In this document: one piece after another, positions 43,604 to 54,333 of the stretch
Layout: each line of letters begins with the position of its first letter
Position numbering within the stretch: the stretch's first letter is position 1
Source: Cyanobium gracile PCC 6307
GTDB lineage: Bacteria; Cyanobacteriota; Cyanobacteriia; PCC-6307; Cyanobiaceae
Assembly: GCF_000316515.1 (NCBI RefSeq)
Contig: NC_019675.1
Coordinates: 1,947,964 to 2,011,963, forward strand
Length of the DNA stretch: 64,000 nucleotides
Direction: 5' to 3'
Notes under the pieces: model-generated
Database searches by the model: none
Seen by the model: the letters and a program-made list of their open reading frames with translations, nothing else
What the model was told of the DNA's origin: nothing
Made by a program: the position numbers and the translations under genes

Positions 43604-43753
43604 ATGGATCCCGCCGCCAGCACCTCCCCCGCCCTCTCCGTGGCCCTCGCGGTCCTCGCCGTGCTGCTGGCCCTCACCGGTTTCGGGGTGTACACCGCCT
43701 TCGGCCCGCCGTCCAAGGGCCTCACCGATCCCTTCGACGATCACGACGACTGA
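43604..43753 (+). CDS. psbN: PSII assembly factor PsbN
   Basis: The 49-aa product has one membrane helix ([21 protein letters not shown]) and the C-terminal signature [17 protein letters not shown]. It is needed for PSII reaction-centre assembly. It is divergent from psbH, and its last 13 nt overlap the convergent alpha-mannosidase gene. Confidence 0.95.
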   Translation: MDPAASTSPALSVALAVLAVLLALTGFGVYTAFGPPSKGLTDPFDDHDD

Positions 43754-46700
43754 GCCGCCGCGCTCCCCGCCGGCGCTCGCCGCAGCCGCCAGTGCCCCAG
43801 CTGCCAGGGGCCAAGGGCCAGCGGCTCCGGCCCCTGATCATCCGGGTGTTCCCGCCCGGCCGCCTGGGGCTGACCCAGGGCATCGCAGCATCCGAGCACG
43901 CTCCAGTCCGGGCCAGCTGAGAAGCGCCGCCGGCAGGGCCCCAGGTTCTGGACGCTGAGCAGCACCGCGCCCGCTTCCAGGCCGTCGCCCGTCGCGTTCT
44001 CTTCCGCCGGCAGGGGCCGCAGGGCCACGAGCTGCAGGTCCTCGCCGAGGGACGGGAACAGCCTGTCGGCCGCCCCCACGGCCTCGACGCCTGCTCCGGC
44101 GGACGGCTCCATCGGCCGACACCAGAGGGGCTCCCGCAGCCGGGTGGCCTGCTGGGGCGCGGCGGCCGCCCGCCAGCCGCCGGGGCAGGGCAGCAGGGCC
44201 AGCCGCTGCCGCTGCCAGCCGTTGTCGGCGCCGGGATCGGGCCAGGTGGGCGCGCGCAGCAGCGACACCCCCAGGCTCTCCGCCTTCGCCGACACCCCCT
44301 GGGGACCGTCGAGCAGCACCGCCAGCCCGTCGCCGCGGCCCGGGCCCACCGCGGCCATCCAGCTGATGGCGCTCACCTCCCAGCGGGCCCGCTCCCGGGC
44401 GGTGCGGGCCGTGGCCGGCCGCTCGATCACGCCGCCGGCCGTGTCGGCCGCCCAGCGGCAGGCCGGATCGGCCAGGGGAATCTCCAGCCGCAGCAGCTCG
44501 TGGCGCTGCCGCCACTGGGTACCCAGCACCAGCTCCAGCCAGGGGCTGCCCGCCAGCAGGCGGCCGTCGAGACGCACCGGGCTCTCGCCGCAGCGGCCGC
44601 GCCAGACGAACCGGGCGCAGAGCGGCCCCGTCTCCAGCCACTGCGGCAGCCCCTGCCAGCTCCAGGCCAGCGGGTGCTGGCGGTAGTCGGCGGCCAGATC
44701 CCAGGCATCCCAGAACTCGCCCCGGTCGCGCCAGCGGCACCAGGCCAGCGGGCCCCCCAGCTGGGGCGTGCCGTCCCCATCGAAGAGCTGCTCCACCCCC
44801 GCCGGGCCGATCAGCGCCGACACCAGACCGTTGCCCAGACGCCAGCGGTCCGGTCCTTCGCCGGCAACCCGCTCCAGGCGCACCGCCCCCGCCACGGGGG
44901 CCGCAGCACCATCGCTGCCGGCGGGCGTCGGTTGCCGCCGCAGCCGCCGCACCCCCACCCCCTCGAGGCCGGGAATCTGCAGCCACTGGCCGCCCCCGGG
45001 GCGGGCTGGCCCGCCAGGCGCCGTTCGCCGTCCGCCGCCGCCAGCCACCAGTCACCGGCCGGCAGCCGCAGGGTGCGGGGCTGGGCCGGCAGCGGCTGCA
45101 GCTGCACGACACACCAAGGCTCAGCGGCGCTCGAGGGCGCCGCGGCCGTCCCACCGCTGGTCGCCGGCGCCGCCAGGCCCAACCGCAGGGCCCGGTCGCG
45201 CCGGCGGGACGCTCGGCGCCTCGCTCCCCGCCACTGGGGCTCGGCCTGCTCGAACACCTCCGGGATCGCCGTGCCCGGGAGGATGTCGTGGAACTGCTGG
45301 AACAGCAGGGTGCGCCAGTCGTCGGTGGCGGCCGGCGCCGGCCGGCCGAAGAGCGCCGCGGCCAGATCCGCCTCCCGCAGCAGCCGCTCCAGGGTGCGGT
45401 TGTGGCGCTTCTGGTCCGGCCGGCTGGTGGGGCAACCGCGGTGCAGCTCCAAGTAGAGCTCGTCGCGCCACACCGGCAGCTGGCCCGCCAGCGACTCCAG
45501 CGGCGCCAGGTAGGAGCGCAGGGTGCCGTGGCGCTGGCCGGCGGCCACGGGCTGGTCCTGCCAGAGCGCCAGCTGCTCCAGCATCTCGGCGGTCGGGCCG
45601 CCGCCGTGGTCGCCGACCCCGGGCAACCAGAGGGCGTCGGCGCAGCCGCTGGCCCGCTGCCACTGCAGCCGGTAGCGCTCCATCGCCACAGGATCACCGT
45701 CGGTGCCGATCGGCGCCGTCATCAGGGCCAGCACCTCGGCGCCGCAGCGGCTGCGCCAGCGGAACAGCCGGTGAGGGAAGGGATTGGTGGCGTTCCAGGC
45801 CAGCTTGTGGGTGCAGAACCAGCGCACCCCGGTGGCGGCCGCCAGCGCCGGCAGACCGGCGGCGAAACCGAAGCTGTCCGGCAGCCAGGCGAGCCGGTGG
45901 CTCCACTCCGGGAAGCTGCGCAGGCTGTAGGCCTGGCCCTCCTGGAACTGGCGCAGCAGCGAGGTGGTGGAGAGCAGCACGCAGTCGCTCTCCACCCACG
46001 GCCCATTGAGCGGCTCGAAGCGGCCCGCCTCCATGGCCCGGCGGACGCGGGCGAACAGGGCCGGCCGGTGCCGCTCCAGCCAGGCATACAGGGCCGGGGT
46101 GGAGTGGCCGAAGTGGAGCGTGTCGAAGCGCTCCATCAGATCGAGGGCGGAGGTGAAGGTGCGCTCCGCCGCCTGCCAGGTGTCGGCCACCGGCCACAGC
46201 CAGGCCAGATCGAGATGGGCATGGCCCAGCACCTGCAGCACCCCCTCCCCCGGCGCCCCATCGCGGCGGTGCTCACGGCGCAACTCCTGCAGCTCGGCGG
46301 CGGTGGCCGCCAGCAGGCCGAGGGGGTCGGTCGGATCGAGGGGTTCCAGCTCGATGCGGCTGCTGATCAGGGCGCCGTCGTCGTGCAGGGGGCTGCGCAG
46401 CCGCAGCTCCAGGTCCAGGGCCTCCCCCCGCCACCAGCGCTCGGGCAGGGGCCAGCGGCAGGCGGTGTCGAACAGATCGCCGCTGTGGATGCGCTGGCCG
46501 TCCACCCACAGCTCGGCGCTGTCGGCCCACCATCGCAGCGCCAGCCGCGCCCGGGCCCCCGCCGCCAGGGGGGCCCAGCCCTGTGGGCACGGGCAGCGCA
46601 GGCGCAGACGGCACCACTGGCCGCCCCGCGGCCAGATGATCAGACCCCGGGCCGCCCAGTCGGGGCGATGCCGCAGCCCCCACTCCCCCCCCAGCGCCGG

Positions 46701-46763
46701 ACCGCTTCCGCCCCCGGGCTGGTCGGCCTGCCAGAGGGGTTGGAGATCCAGGGGCCGGGGCAT
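43741..46763 (-). pseudogene. Alpha-mannosidase-like glycoside hydrolase (GH38) with a frameshift
   Basis: The first part (from ATG 46763) has LGHAHLDLAWLWP (residues about 180-192, metal-binding His/Asp), GPWVESDCVL, the nucleophile context WLPDSFGF (Asp296) and VGDHGGGPT. At a C5 run (44993-44997, G5 on the coding strand) the frame changes. The C-terminal beta-sandwich (LGNGLVSALIGPAGV, FWDAWDLAADYRQHP) continues in the next frame to 43741. Adding one G would restore about 1007 aa. It may be a pseudogene, a phase-variable gene or a sequencing error. It would cleave alpha-mannosides in glycans. It sits between psbN and psbI, which are usually closer. Confidence 0.8.
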
Positions 46764-46776
46764 GGGGAACGTGACC

Positions 46777-46786
46777 GAAACGTTTC
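46777..46786. promoter_or_regulatory. GAAACGTTTC palindrome near the alpha-mannosidase start
   Basis: This 10-bp perfect palindrome lies 14 nt upstream of the ATG at 46763. It resembles operators of LacI-family sugar regulators. No such regulator is encoded in the window, so a role in sugar control is inference. Confidence 0.4.
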
Positions 46787-46925
46787 AATCGGAGCCGGTT
46801 GCCCCCGCCAAACGGCATCGGACAGCCTGGATGGCCAACCACCACCCATAAGATGATGCGGCTGCCGAGGGGTCATCGAGACCCGTACCGGCGCCTGTCA
46901 CTCCCTGTCACCCGCCGGACAGACC

Positions 46926-47045
46926 ATGCTCGCTCTCAAGATCTCGGTTTACTCCGTCGTCTTCTTCTTCATCGGGATCTTCGTCTTCGGCTTCCTGGCC
47001 AGCGATCCCACCCGCTCCCCCAGCCGCAAGGACCTGGAGGACTGA
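46926..47045 (+). CDS. psbI: Photosystem II protein PsbI
   Basis: The 39-aa product [20 protein letters not shown], continuing [19 protein letters not shown], is the single-helix PSII core subunit beside CP43 and D1. The start at 46926 is unambiguous. Confidence 0.96.
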   Translation: MLALKISVYSVVFFFIGIFVFGFLASDPTRSPSRKDLED

Positions 47046-47159
47046 CCCCTTCGGCGGCGGCCCCGCCCGCCACCCGTCCGGACAACCGGACCGCTGCGGG
47101 GGACACCCCCGAACTCCCATGGCAGGATCGGCCGCGTTCTTGCCGTTCATGCGCTGCCA

Positions 47160-50100
47160 GTGGTGCTCCATCCCCGCTCGGGACGTCGCCAGGCCCCTGC
47201 AGGCCTGACCCCCGGGCTGGTCCTGTGGCTGGGCATCTCCGCTGGGCTGACTTTCACGGCCGCACCGGCCCAGGCACGGCCTGACGCACCCTCCAGGCTT
47301 CAGGCCGCCCAGGCGCAGCTCCCTTCGACGCCGGCAGCCACCCCCGGCACCGCTGCCACCCCGGATCCCTTCGACGACGAGCCCCACGCCGAGCCCCAGG
47401 CCGGCGTCGAGGCCCCACTCGATCCGGCACCCACCGTTCAGCCCCCGGCCCCTAGGCGTCGCCCCCTGGCGGTCACGCCCCAGCCCCAGCCCGCACCGGA
47501 GTCCACCCCGGCCGACCCCGCCGCCACGGCAGCGCCCGTTCTGGGTCTGGAGGCCGCGCCGGCCAGCGACGCCATGCCCCTGGAGCTGGAGCTCACCGCC
47601 AACCAGCAGGGCTACGACGGCCAGCTGCAGCGCTTCGTGGCCACCGGCAGCGTCATGGCCCGCCTCGCCGGTGGCCGCCTGCTCGCCGACCGGCTGGAGT
47701 TCGAGGCCACCACCCGCACCCTCTATGCGGTGGGCAACGTCCGCTTCCAGCGCGGCCAGCAGTACCTGCAGGGCAGCCGCCTCCGCTATGCCCTGCTGGA
47801 GGGGGTGGGGGAGATCGACGACGTCTATGGCGTCATCGATCTCGACAGCACCAAGGAGGACTTCGACCTCGAGCAGGAGGCCTCCCAGCCCCTGCCGCCG
47901 CCGGAGCCGATCAGCTGCACCCCCTCCTATCCGGCCGTGCCCCAGTGGCATCCCTACCCCTGGGCCGTCACCACCTGGGCCGGCCAGATGTATGCCGGTG
48001 AATTCGGCGACACCTTCACCTTCAGCGGTCGCTTCCGGCCCGAATACCTCGGCGGCATCGGCCTGCAGCGCCGCCTCTTCCAGGCCGGGCCGCTGTCGCT
48101 GGAGTTCGATGCCAACCTGCTGGGACACCGGGCCAGCGCCCAGCCGGGGGGTGGCTTCAACCAGCTCATCCCCTTCTCCGACACCCCCGCCCAGACCTTC
48201 GGAGAATTCACCGGCGGCCTCGGTCTGCGCCTGTGGCTGCGGCCGTGGCTCAACGTCTACTTCGTGGAGGGCCTGAGCGTCCTCACCGCCAAGAGCAACT
48301 ACGAACAGACCTTCCGCCAGAACTCGGCGCGCCTGCTCAACTACCTGGCCTTCGAGGTGGAGGCCCTGGTCACGCCCCGCTGGTCGGCCGTCGGCCGCAT
48401 CCACCACCGCTCCGGGGCCTACGGCACCTTCAGCGGCGTCAGCGAGGGCAGCAACGCCTATCTGTTGGGCCTGCGCTACCGCTTCGGCACCGACAGGCCC
48501 GCCAGCCAGCCGATGCCGGTGCCGCCCGCCCAGGGTTGCCCGGAGGCCCCGCCCCTGGCCAGCGAACAGCCCGATGGGCTGGCCCAGCAGCTCGAGCAGG
48601 TGACGATGGGCCCGGGCTGGACCGGCACCAGCGGCCAGCCGGCCCCGGCGCCCCCCGTCCAGCCGCCGGAGGACAGGGGCGGGGTGTGGCGCAACGCCCG
48701 ACATCAGGAACGGCTGCGCCGCGAGGCCATCGCCCGGATCCCCCAGCGGGTCGAGAACGTGACCTTCGAGCGCAGCCTGAAGGCCGAGCGGCGCTTCGGT
48801 TTCCCGCGCGAATTCACCACGCCGGAGGTGGCCAACGATTTCGGCACGACGCGGCCGGAGCAGCTCAGGGACCAGACCACCCAAGGCAACCAGGAGCTGA
48901 TCAAGGGCACCGTGAGCCGCTGGCGGATCCAGGCCCGCCGCCTCAAGATCACCCCCAACACCCTCTCGGGCGATCGGGTGGGCTTCACCAACGACCCCTT
49001 CACGCCGGCCCAGTCGTGGATGGATTCGGAGAAGGTGGTCATCACCCTGCTGCCCAACGGCGACACCCTGGTGAAGGCGCGCCGCAACACCCTGCGCCTG
49101 GAGGATCGCCTGCCGATCCGGGTGGTGCGCCAGCGCCGCATCCAGAAGCAGGAGGAGGTGAGCAATCCCCTGGTGATCGGCAACGACCGGGAGGACCGGG
49201 ACGGCTTCTTCCTCGGTTACAACATCCCGGTCAGGATCGGCGAGAAGGGACTCCTCAACCTGCAGCCGCAGGTGATGGTGCAGCGCCTCTACACCGGCAA
49301 CACCGACGCCTACCCCCTGCCCGGCTCGCCGGCAGGCTCCACCAACATCGTCGAGCAGCCCGCCAAAGGGGGCGACTACTTCGGCCTGGATGCCCGCCTC
49401 ACCGGACCGGTGCTCGGCTTCAACGCCGATGCCCGCCTCTCCATCTCCACCTTCAATCCCGACAACTTCGCCAACGGCACCCGCAGCTTCGGCGACCTCT
49501 CCCGGCTGGTGAAGGTGCCGGTGCTGGGCTTCAGCACCCTGCGCCTGTTCGGGGCCTACCGCTTCCGCACCTGGAACGGCTCCCTGGGCGAACAGGACGT
49601 CTACTCCGCCTATGGCGTCTCGCTGGAGCAGCAGGGCAGCCTGCCCAGCTGGGGGTCGATCTCCCGCAGCTACTACTGGCGCATGGGGGTGGGCAACTTC
49701 CAGGCCAACCCCACCACCGGCACCGATCTGCTGCAGCTGTGGCGCGCCAACGCCATCGGTTCGATGAACTTCTCGTTGCCGATCTGGACCGCCAAGCCCA
49801 CCAGCAGTCCGCCCGTGGTCTCGCTGGCCAATACCCCTGTGCCCATCGTTCCGGGCCTGCGCTTCAACGCCAACCTGCTCGGGGTGGCCGCCTACTTCAG
49901 CGACGGCACCAACCAGAACACGATCGGACTCTCCGGGGGGCCCACCCTGACCCTGGGGCGCTTCGAGAAGCCGTTCTTCGACTACACCCAGCTGACCATC
50001 ACCGGCGGCATCACCCTGCGGCAGGGCCAGAGCCCGCTGAACTTCGACCGCGCCGTCGACCTGGGCACGGTCGGTATCGGCCTGTCGCAGCAGATCGTGG

Positions 50101-50348
50101 GGCCGCTCGTCTTCAGCGGCGGCATCGGCTTCAACGTCGATCCCAACTCCGGCTTCTACGGCGACGTCACCGGCTCCTACCTGGAGCTGCGCTGGCAGCG
50201 GCGCTCCTACGAGATCGGCGTGTACTACAGCCCCTACGACGGCCTGGGCGGCATCCGCGTGCGGCTCAACGACTTCAACTTCAACGGGCCGGGCACGCCC
50301 TTCATCCCCTACCACCCCACCCAGGGGGCCCTGCAGCGCCCCTTCTAG
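47160..50348 (+). CDS. DUF3769 outer-membrane-type protein (OstA/LptD-like)
   Basis: The 1062-aa product has a signal sequence (LVLWLGISAGLTFTAAPAQA) and a Pro/Ala-rich stretch (about residues 45-135). An OstA-like repeat domain follows (GYDGQLQRFVATGSVMARL, then LYAVGNVRFQRG), and then a long region with many short aromatic-ended beta strands, as in an outer-membrane barrel. This is the cyanobacterial DUF3769 family, probably in lipopolysaccharide or outer-membrane assembly. It begins with GTG (47160, or 47163). Confidence 0.82.
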   Translation: MVLHPRSGRRQAPAGLTPGLVLWLGISAGLTFTAAPAQARPDAPSRLQAAQAQLPSTPAATPGTAATPDPFDDEPHAEPQAGVEAPLDPAPTVQPPAPRRRPLAVTPQPQPAPESTPADPAATAAPVLGLEAAPASDAMPLELELTANQQGYDGQLQRFVATGSVMARLAGGRLLADRLEFEATTRTLYAVGNVRFQRGQQYLQGSRLRYALLEGVGEIDDVYGVIDLDSTKEDFDLEQEASQPLPPPEPISCTPSYPAVPQWHPYPWAVTTWAGQMYAGEFGDTFTFSGRFRPEYLGGIGLQRRLFQAGPLSLEFDANLLGHRASAQPGGGFNQLIPFSDTPAQTFGEFTGGLGLRLWLRPWLNVYFVEGLSVLTAKSNYEQTFRQNSARLLNYLAFEVEALVTPRWSAVGRIHHRSGAYGTFSGVSEGSNAYLLGLRYRFGTDRPASQPMPVPPAQGCPEAPPLASEQPDGLAQQLEQVTMGPGWTGTSGQPAPAPPVQPPEDRGGVWRNARHQERLRREAIARIPQRVENVTFERSLKAERRFGFPREFTTPEVANDFGTTRPEQLRDQTTQGNQELIKGTVSRWRIQARRLKITPNTLSGDRVGFTNDPFTPAQSWMDSEKVVITLLPNGDTLVKARRNTLRLEDRLPIRVVRQRRIQKQEEVSNPLVIGNDREDRDGFFLGYNIPVRIGEKGLLNLQPQVMVQRLYTGNTDAYPLPGSPAGSTNIVEQPAKGGDYFGLDARLTGPVLGFNADARLSISTFNPDNFANGTRSFGDLSRLVKVPVLGFSTLRLFGAYRFRTWNGSLGEQDVYSAYGVSLEQQGSLPSWGSISRSYYWRMGVGNFQANPTTGTDLLQLWRANAIGSMNFSLPIWTAKPTSSPPVVSLANTPVPIVPGLRFNANLLGVAAYFSDGTNQNTIGLSGGPTLTLGRFEKPFFDYTQLTITGGITLRQGQSPLNFDRAVDLGTVGIGLSQQIVGPLVFSGGIGFNVDPNSGFYGDVTGSYLELRWQRRSYEIGVYYSPYDGLGGIRVRLNDFNFNGPGTPFIPYHPTQGALQRPF

Positions 50349-50355
50349 GCGGTTT

Positions 50356-50988
50356 CTAGGCGGTGGCGAAGCCGGCCAGATAGGGGAGCCGGCCGGCGGT
50401 GGCCCGCAGCTCGGCGTCGTGGGCCACGAGCTGGGCCGTGCCGTTCCACTCCCCGCTCACCAGCATGCGGCGCGGACCGGGCGCCAGTTCCAGGGGCCAC
50501 GCCAGGGGCTCGCCATCAGCGTCCAGGGTCACCAGGGGCGGCTCGAGATCCAGCTGCAGCCGGGCGCCGGGATGGGCCGCGACGGCGGCCTGGAGCGCCA
50601 GCACCGTGGCGTGGTCGGCACTGAGGCAGGGGATCCCCAGGGCCAGGCAGTTGCCGAAGAAGATCTCGGCGAAGCTCTCGCCGATCACCGCCCGGATGCC
50701 CCAGCGCATCAGCGCCTGGGGGGCGTGCTCCCGGCTGGAGCCGCAGCCGAAGTTGCGGTTGACCACCAGGATCGCGGCGCCCTGGTTGGCGGCGCGGTCA
50801 AAGGGGTGATCGCCGGCCCGCTCGCGGCGGTCATCGGCGAAGACCCCCTCGGCCAGACCGTCAAAGGTGACGCACTTGAGGTAGCGGGCCGGAATGATCC
50901 GGTCGGTGTCGATGTCGTCCCCGGGCACGACGACGGCGCGGCCCTGGCACTGCTGGATCGGTCCGGCCGGAAAGGGGGTGGCGCTCAT
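50356..50988 (-). CDS. leuD: 3-isopropylmalate dehydratase small subunit
   Basis: The 210-aa product has [33 protein letters not shown] and [14 protein letters not shown], the LeuD swivel-domain signatures. With LeuC it isomerises 2-isopropylmalate in leucine synthesis. It overlaps leuC by 4 nt. Confidence 0.96.
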   Translation of the reverse strand: MSATPFPAGPIQQCQGRAVVVPGDDIDTDRIIPARYLKCVTFDGLAEGVFADDRRERAGDHPFDRAANQGAAILVVNRNFGCGSSREHAPQALMRWGIRAVIGESFAEIFFGNCLALGIPCLSADHATVLALQAAVAAHPGARLQLDLEPPLVTLDADGEPLAWPLELAPGPRRMLVSGEWNGTAQLVAHDAELRATAGRLPYLAGFATA

Positions 50989-52427
50989 GCTGGGGTGGGG
51001 GCGGGCTCAGGGGAAGACGGGGTGGCGATCAGGCGGCGCACGTCGGCCACGTGGCCGCTCACCGCCGCCGCGGCCACCATGGCCGGACTCATCAGCAGGG
51101 TGCGACCGGTGGCGGAACCCTGGCGCCCCTTGAAGTTGCGGTTGCTGGAACTGGCACTGATCTGGCGTCCCTCGAGGCGGTCGGGGTTCATGGCCAGGCA
51201 CATCGAGCAACCCGGCTCGCGCCATTCGAAGCCGGCCTCGCGGAACACCGCATCGAGGCCCTCCGCCTCAGCCGCGGCCGCCACCTGCTCACTGCCCGGG
51301 ACCACGAAGGCCTTGATGCCCGCCGCCACCTGCCGGCCGCGGGCGACGGCGGCGGCGGCCCGCAGGTCGCTGAGCCGGCCGTTGGTGCAGCTGCCGATGA
51401 AGCAGACATCCACCGGCAGCCCCTCGATCGGCGCCCCGGGGCGCAGGTCCATGTAGCGGTAAGCCTCCTCGGCGATCGGCCGCTCGTCGCTGTCGGTCTG
51501 CTCGAGGGTGGGCACGGCCTCGTCGACGCCGATGGCCTGCCCCGGCGTGATGCCCCAGGTGACGGTGGGCGCGATCGTGGCCGCATCGAACACCACCTCG
51601 TGGTCGAAGACGGCGTCGGGACCGGAGGCCAAGGCGCTCCACCAGGCGACGGCCCGCTCCCAGGCCTCGCCGGTGGGGGCATGGGGCCGCCCCTGGAGAT
51701 AGGCGAAGGTGACGGCATCGGGGTTGACGTAGCCGCAGCGCGCCCCGCCCTCGATGGCCATGTTGCAGAGCGTCATCCGCTCCTCCATCGAGAGGGCCTC
51801 GATGGCCGGGCCGGCAAACTCGTAGGCATAGCCCACGCCGCCCTTCACCCCCAGGGTGCGGATCACGTGCAGCACCAGATCCTTGGCGTAGACCCCGCTC
51901 TGCAGGGTCCCCTCCACCCGGAGCCGGCGCACCTTGAGCTTGCCCATCGCCAGGCTCTGACTGGCGAGCACATCACGCACCTGGCTGGTGCCGATGCCGA
52001 AGGCGATGGCCCCGAAGGCGCCGTGGGTGGAGGTGTGGGAATCGCCGCAGGCCACGGTCATGCCGGGCTGGGTGAGCCCCAGCTCCGGGGCGATCACGTG
52101 CACGATCCCCTGGCGGCCGCTGCCGAGGCCGTGGAGGGTGATGCCGTGCCGGGCGCAGTTGGCCTCCAGGGTGGCGAGCATCTCCTCGGCCAGGGGGTCG
52201 GCGAAGGGCCGGGCCTGGGAGGTGGTGGGCACGATGTGGTCGACCGTGGCGACCGTGCGCTCGGGATGGCGCACCGACAGGCCCAGATCGTCGAGGGCGG
52301 CGAAGGCCTGGGGGCTGGTGACCTCGTGGATCAGGTGCAGCCCGATGAACAGCTGGGTGGCACCGCCCGGAAGATCGGCGACGCGGTGCAGCTCCCAGAC
52401 CTTGTCGTAGAGGGTGCCGGCGCTCAA
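50985..52427 (-). CDS. leuC: 3-isopropylmalate dehydratase large subunit
   Basis: The 480-aa product has the [4Fe-4S] cysteines in FIGSCTNGR and [10 protein letters not shown], plus [15 protein letters not shown] and [16 protein letters not shown]. It is the aconitase-type subunit of leucine biosynthesis. The upstream DUF2811 gene overlaps by 4 nt on the same strand. Confidence 0.97.
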   Translation of the reverse strand: MSAGTLYDKVWELHRVADLPGGATQLFIGLHLIHEVTSPQAFAALDDLGLSVRHPERTVATVDHIVPTTSQARPFADPLAEEMLATLEANCARHGITLHGLGSGRQGIVHVIAPELGLTQPGMTVACGDSHTSTHGAFGAIAFGIGTSQVRDVLASQSLAMGKLKVRRLRVEGTLQSGVYAKDLVLHVIRTLGVKGGVGYAYEFAGPAIEALSMEERMTLCNMAIEGGARCGYVNPDAVTFAYLQGRPHAPTGEAWERAVAWWSALASGPDAVFDHEVVFDAATIAPTVTWGITPGQAIGVDEAVPTLEQTDSDERPIAEEAYRYMDLRPGAPIEGLPVDVCFIGSCTNGRLSDLRAAAAVARGRQVAAGIKAFVVPGSEQVAAAAEAEGLDAVFREAGFEWREPGCSMCLAMNPDRLEGRQISASSSNRNFKGRQGSATGRTLLMSPAMVAAAAVSGHVADVRRLIATPSSPEPAPTPA

Positions 52428-52702
52428 GAGGAAGGATCGAGACGGTCAGAAACCACCCTAGAAGGAGGGTGTTCCACCGGTGCGGGCTCCCGGCGGAACA
52501 GGCCGTTGAGGTAGTGGCGGGCCACGGCGCGGTCGTGGCTGCCGTGCTGGACAAGGAAACCGGCCAGGGCGGCCTGCATGAGCCGGTACTGGTCCCACTG
52601 GGGGTGCACCCGGATGAACTCCCGCATCGCCTCGAACAGGTCCTCCGGCATCTGGTTCTCGATGCTCACGGTGCGGGGAGCGTGGTCGGGAATCTGGCTC
52701 AT
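52424..52702 (-). CDS. DUF2811 family protein
   Basis: From the ATG at 52702 the 92-aa product has [37 protein letters not shown] and RHYLNGLF, the pattern of the cyanobacterial DUF2811 family. It has no known function. It is the first gene of the set with leuC and leuD. Confidence 0.8.
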   Translation of the reverse strand: MSQIPDHAPRTVSIENQMPEDLFEAMREFIRVHPQWDQYRLMQAALAGFLVQHGSHDRAVARHYLNGLFRREPAPVEHPPSRVVSDRLDPSS

Positions 52703-53058
52703 GCGGCGCTGGTCGTCGGTCCCCCCCATCAGGCCATGGGGCCGCCCCCCGCGTCAAAGCGCCCCCCGTCGGGCCGGTCCCAAGGGACCGCCGCTGAGAA
52801 TCCCGGCGCAGGACGGCTTCCCGGCCGCCGCCCGGGGGTGGCCGCCGCAGCGGTGCCTGCCGGGGGACGTGGTCAAGGGGGGGAGGCCTTTCCCGCAGCC
52901 GGGAGCCAGGACCCCTCCGGCAGCTCGGCCCGACCGCCGCCACCTGTGGAAAACGTCCCTGCTTTCGGGGGAAAAGGGCCAGGCCGGGGGGAAAAGTCCA
53001 TGCCTCAGGATTCGTGATCGATGGCGGCCGCGGCAGCAGATGTTCCGATCAGGCCGGC
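52703..53058. other. Intergenic stretch without recognised gene
   Basis: About 356 GC-rich bases between cinA and the DUF2811 gene. It should contain the promoter for DUF2811-leuC-leuD. I see no clear terminator or binding site. Confidence 0.5.
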
Positions 53059-54333
53059 TCAGATCGCCCCAGTGTTCAGCCGTAACCGCAGACGGTTCAG
53101 GCTTTCCCCCACCGTCAGCGTCTGGATCCAGCCGCGCTCGCGGCCGCTGCCGAAGCGCACCGCCTCGCTAACGCAGCCGTCGGGTCCGGCCACGGCGATG
53201 TGCACCAGCCCCACCGGCTTCTCGACAGTGCCGCCACCGGGTCCGGCGATGCCCGTCACCGCCACGGCCCAGGTGGCCCCCGTGAGGCGGCGCACCCCCT
53301 CCGCCATCGCCACGGCCACCGGGTCGCTCACCGCCCCATGGCGCTCGAGCACCGCCGCCGGCACCCCCAGCAGGGCCTGCTTCACGGCGTTGGCATAGGC
53401 GATCACGCCACCGAGGAACACCTCCGACGCCCCCGGCACCGCCACCAGGGCGGCACCGAGGCCGCCGCCCGTGCACGACTCGGCCACCGCCAGGGTCTCG
53501 CCCCGACGCCGCAGGGCCGCCAGCACCACCGAGGCCAGGCTGTCGCCGTCGGCGCCGAAACAGCTGGTGCCGGTGCGGCGGCGCAGTTCCGCCTCCACCG
53601 GGGCCAGGAGGGCGGCGGCGGCGGACGCGTCGCCGGCCCGGGCCGTGACGCGCAGCTTCACCTCCCCCGCACCGGCGTAGGGCGCCACGGTGGGGTTCTC
53701 CAGGGCCAGCAGGTCGTGTACCCGCTCGGCCAGGTCGGACTCGGCCACCCCCCAGAAGCGCAGCATGCGGCTGGCGAACACCCCGCCCGCCAGGCCCGCC
53801 TGCCGCAGCCAGGGGGCCGCGGTGGCGTGCCACATGGCCCGCAGCTCGCTGGGCACCCCAGGGAAGGTGAGCACGGTGAACCCCGGCACCGGGGTCCAGA
53901 TCATCCCGGGCGCCGTGCCGGTGGGGTTGGGCAGCACGGCGGCCCCCCGCGGCAGCAGGGCCTGCTTGCGGTTGGAGGGGGCCACGGTCCGGCCCCGGGC
54001 CGTGATCCGGGCCTGGATGGCCGCCCAGATCTCGCCGTGCTCCACCAGGTCGGCGCCGAAGGCCGCCGCGATCGCCTCGGTGGTGAGGTCGTCGGGGGTG
54101 GGCCCCAGGCCGCCGGTGGTGACCAGCACCCGGCAGCGGCCCGCCGCTTGCCGCACCGCCTCGATCAGCCGCTCCCGGTTGTCGCCCACCACCTGCTGGC
54201 GGTGGTGCACCACCCCGAGGGCCGCCAGCTGTTCCGCCAGCCAGCGGGCATTGCCGTTGACGATGTTGCCCAGCAGCAGCTCGGTGCCGATGCAGAGCAC
54301 CTCCACCCCGGCGCCGCCGGGGGGCCCGCTCAC
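53059..54333 (-). CDS. cinA: CinA-family protein (nicotinamide-nucleotide amidase type)
   Basis: From the GTG at 54333 the 424-aa product has an N-terminal MoaB/MPT-like domain ([32 protein letters not shown]). The C-terminal PncC-like domain has [15 protein letters not shown] (catalytic Ser) and [16 protein letters not shown]. It recycles NAD breakdown products. It overlaps the downstream end of the WecA-like gene by GTGA. Confidence 0.9.
   Translation of the reverse strand: MSGPPGGAGVEVLCIGTELLLGNIVNGNARWLAEQLAALGVVHHRQQVVGDNRERLIEAVRQAAGRCRVLVTTGGLGPTPDDLTTEAIAAAFGADLVEHGEIWAAIQARITARGRTVAPSNRKQALLPRGAAVLPNPTGTAPGMIWTPVPGFTVLTFPGVPSELRAMWHATAAPWLRQAGLAGGVFASRMLRFWGVAESDLAERVHDLLALENPTVAPYAGAGEVKLRVTARAGDASAAAALLAPVEAELRRRTGTSCFGADGDSLASVVLAALRRRGETLAVAESCTGGGLGAALVAVPGASEVFLGGVIAYANAVKQALLGVPAAVLERHGAVSDPVAVAMAEGVRRLTGATWAVAVTGIAGPGGGTVEKPVGLVHIAVAGPDGCVSEAVRFGSGRERGWIQTLTVGESLNRLRLRLNTGAI

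Noticed and set aside
46908-50315. Very long minus-strand frame opposite the DUF3769 gene
   Set aside because: High GC keeps the antisense frame open. The sense strand has the signal peptide, OstA-like domain and beta strands.
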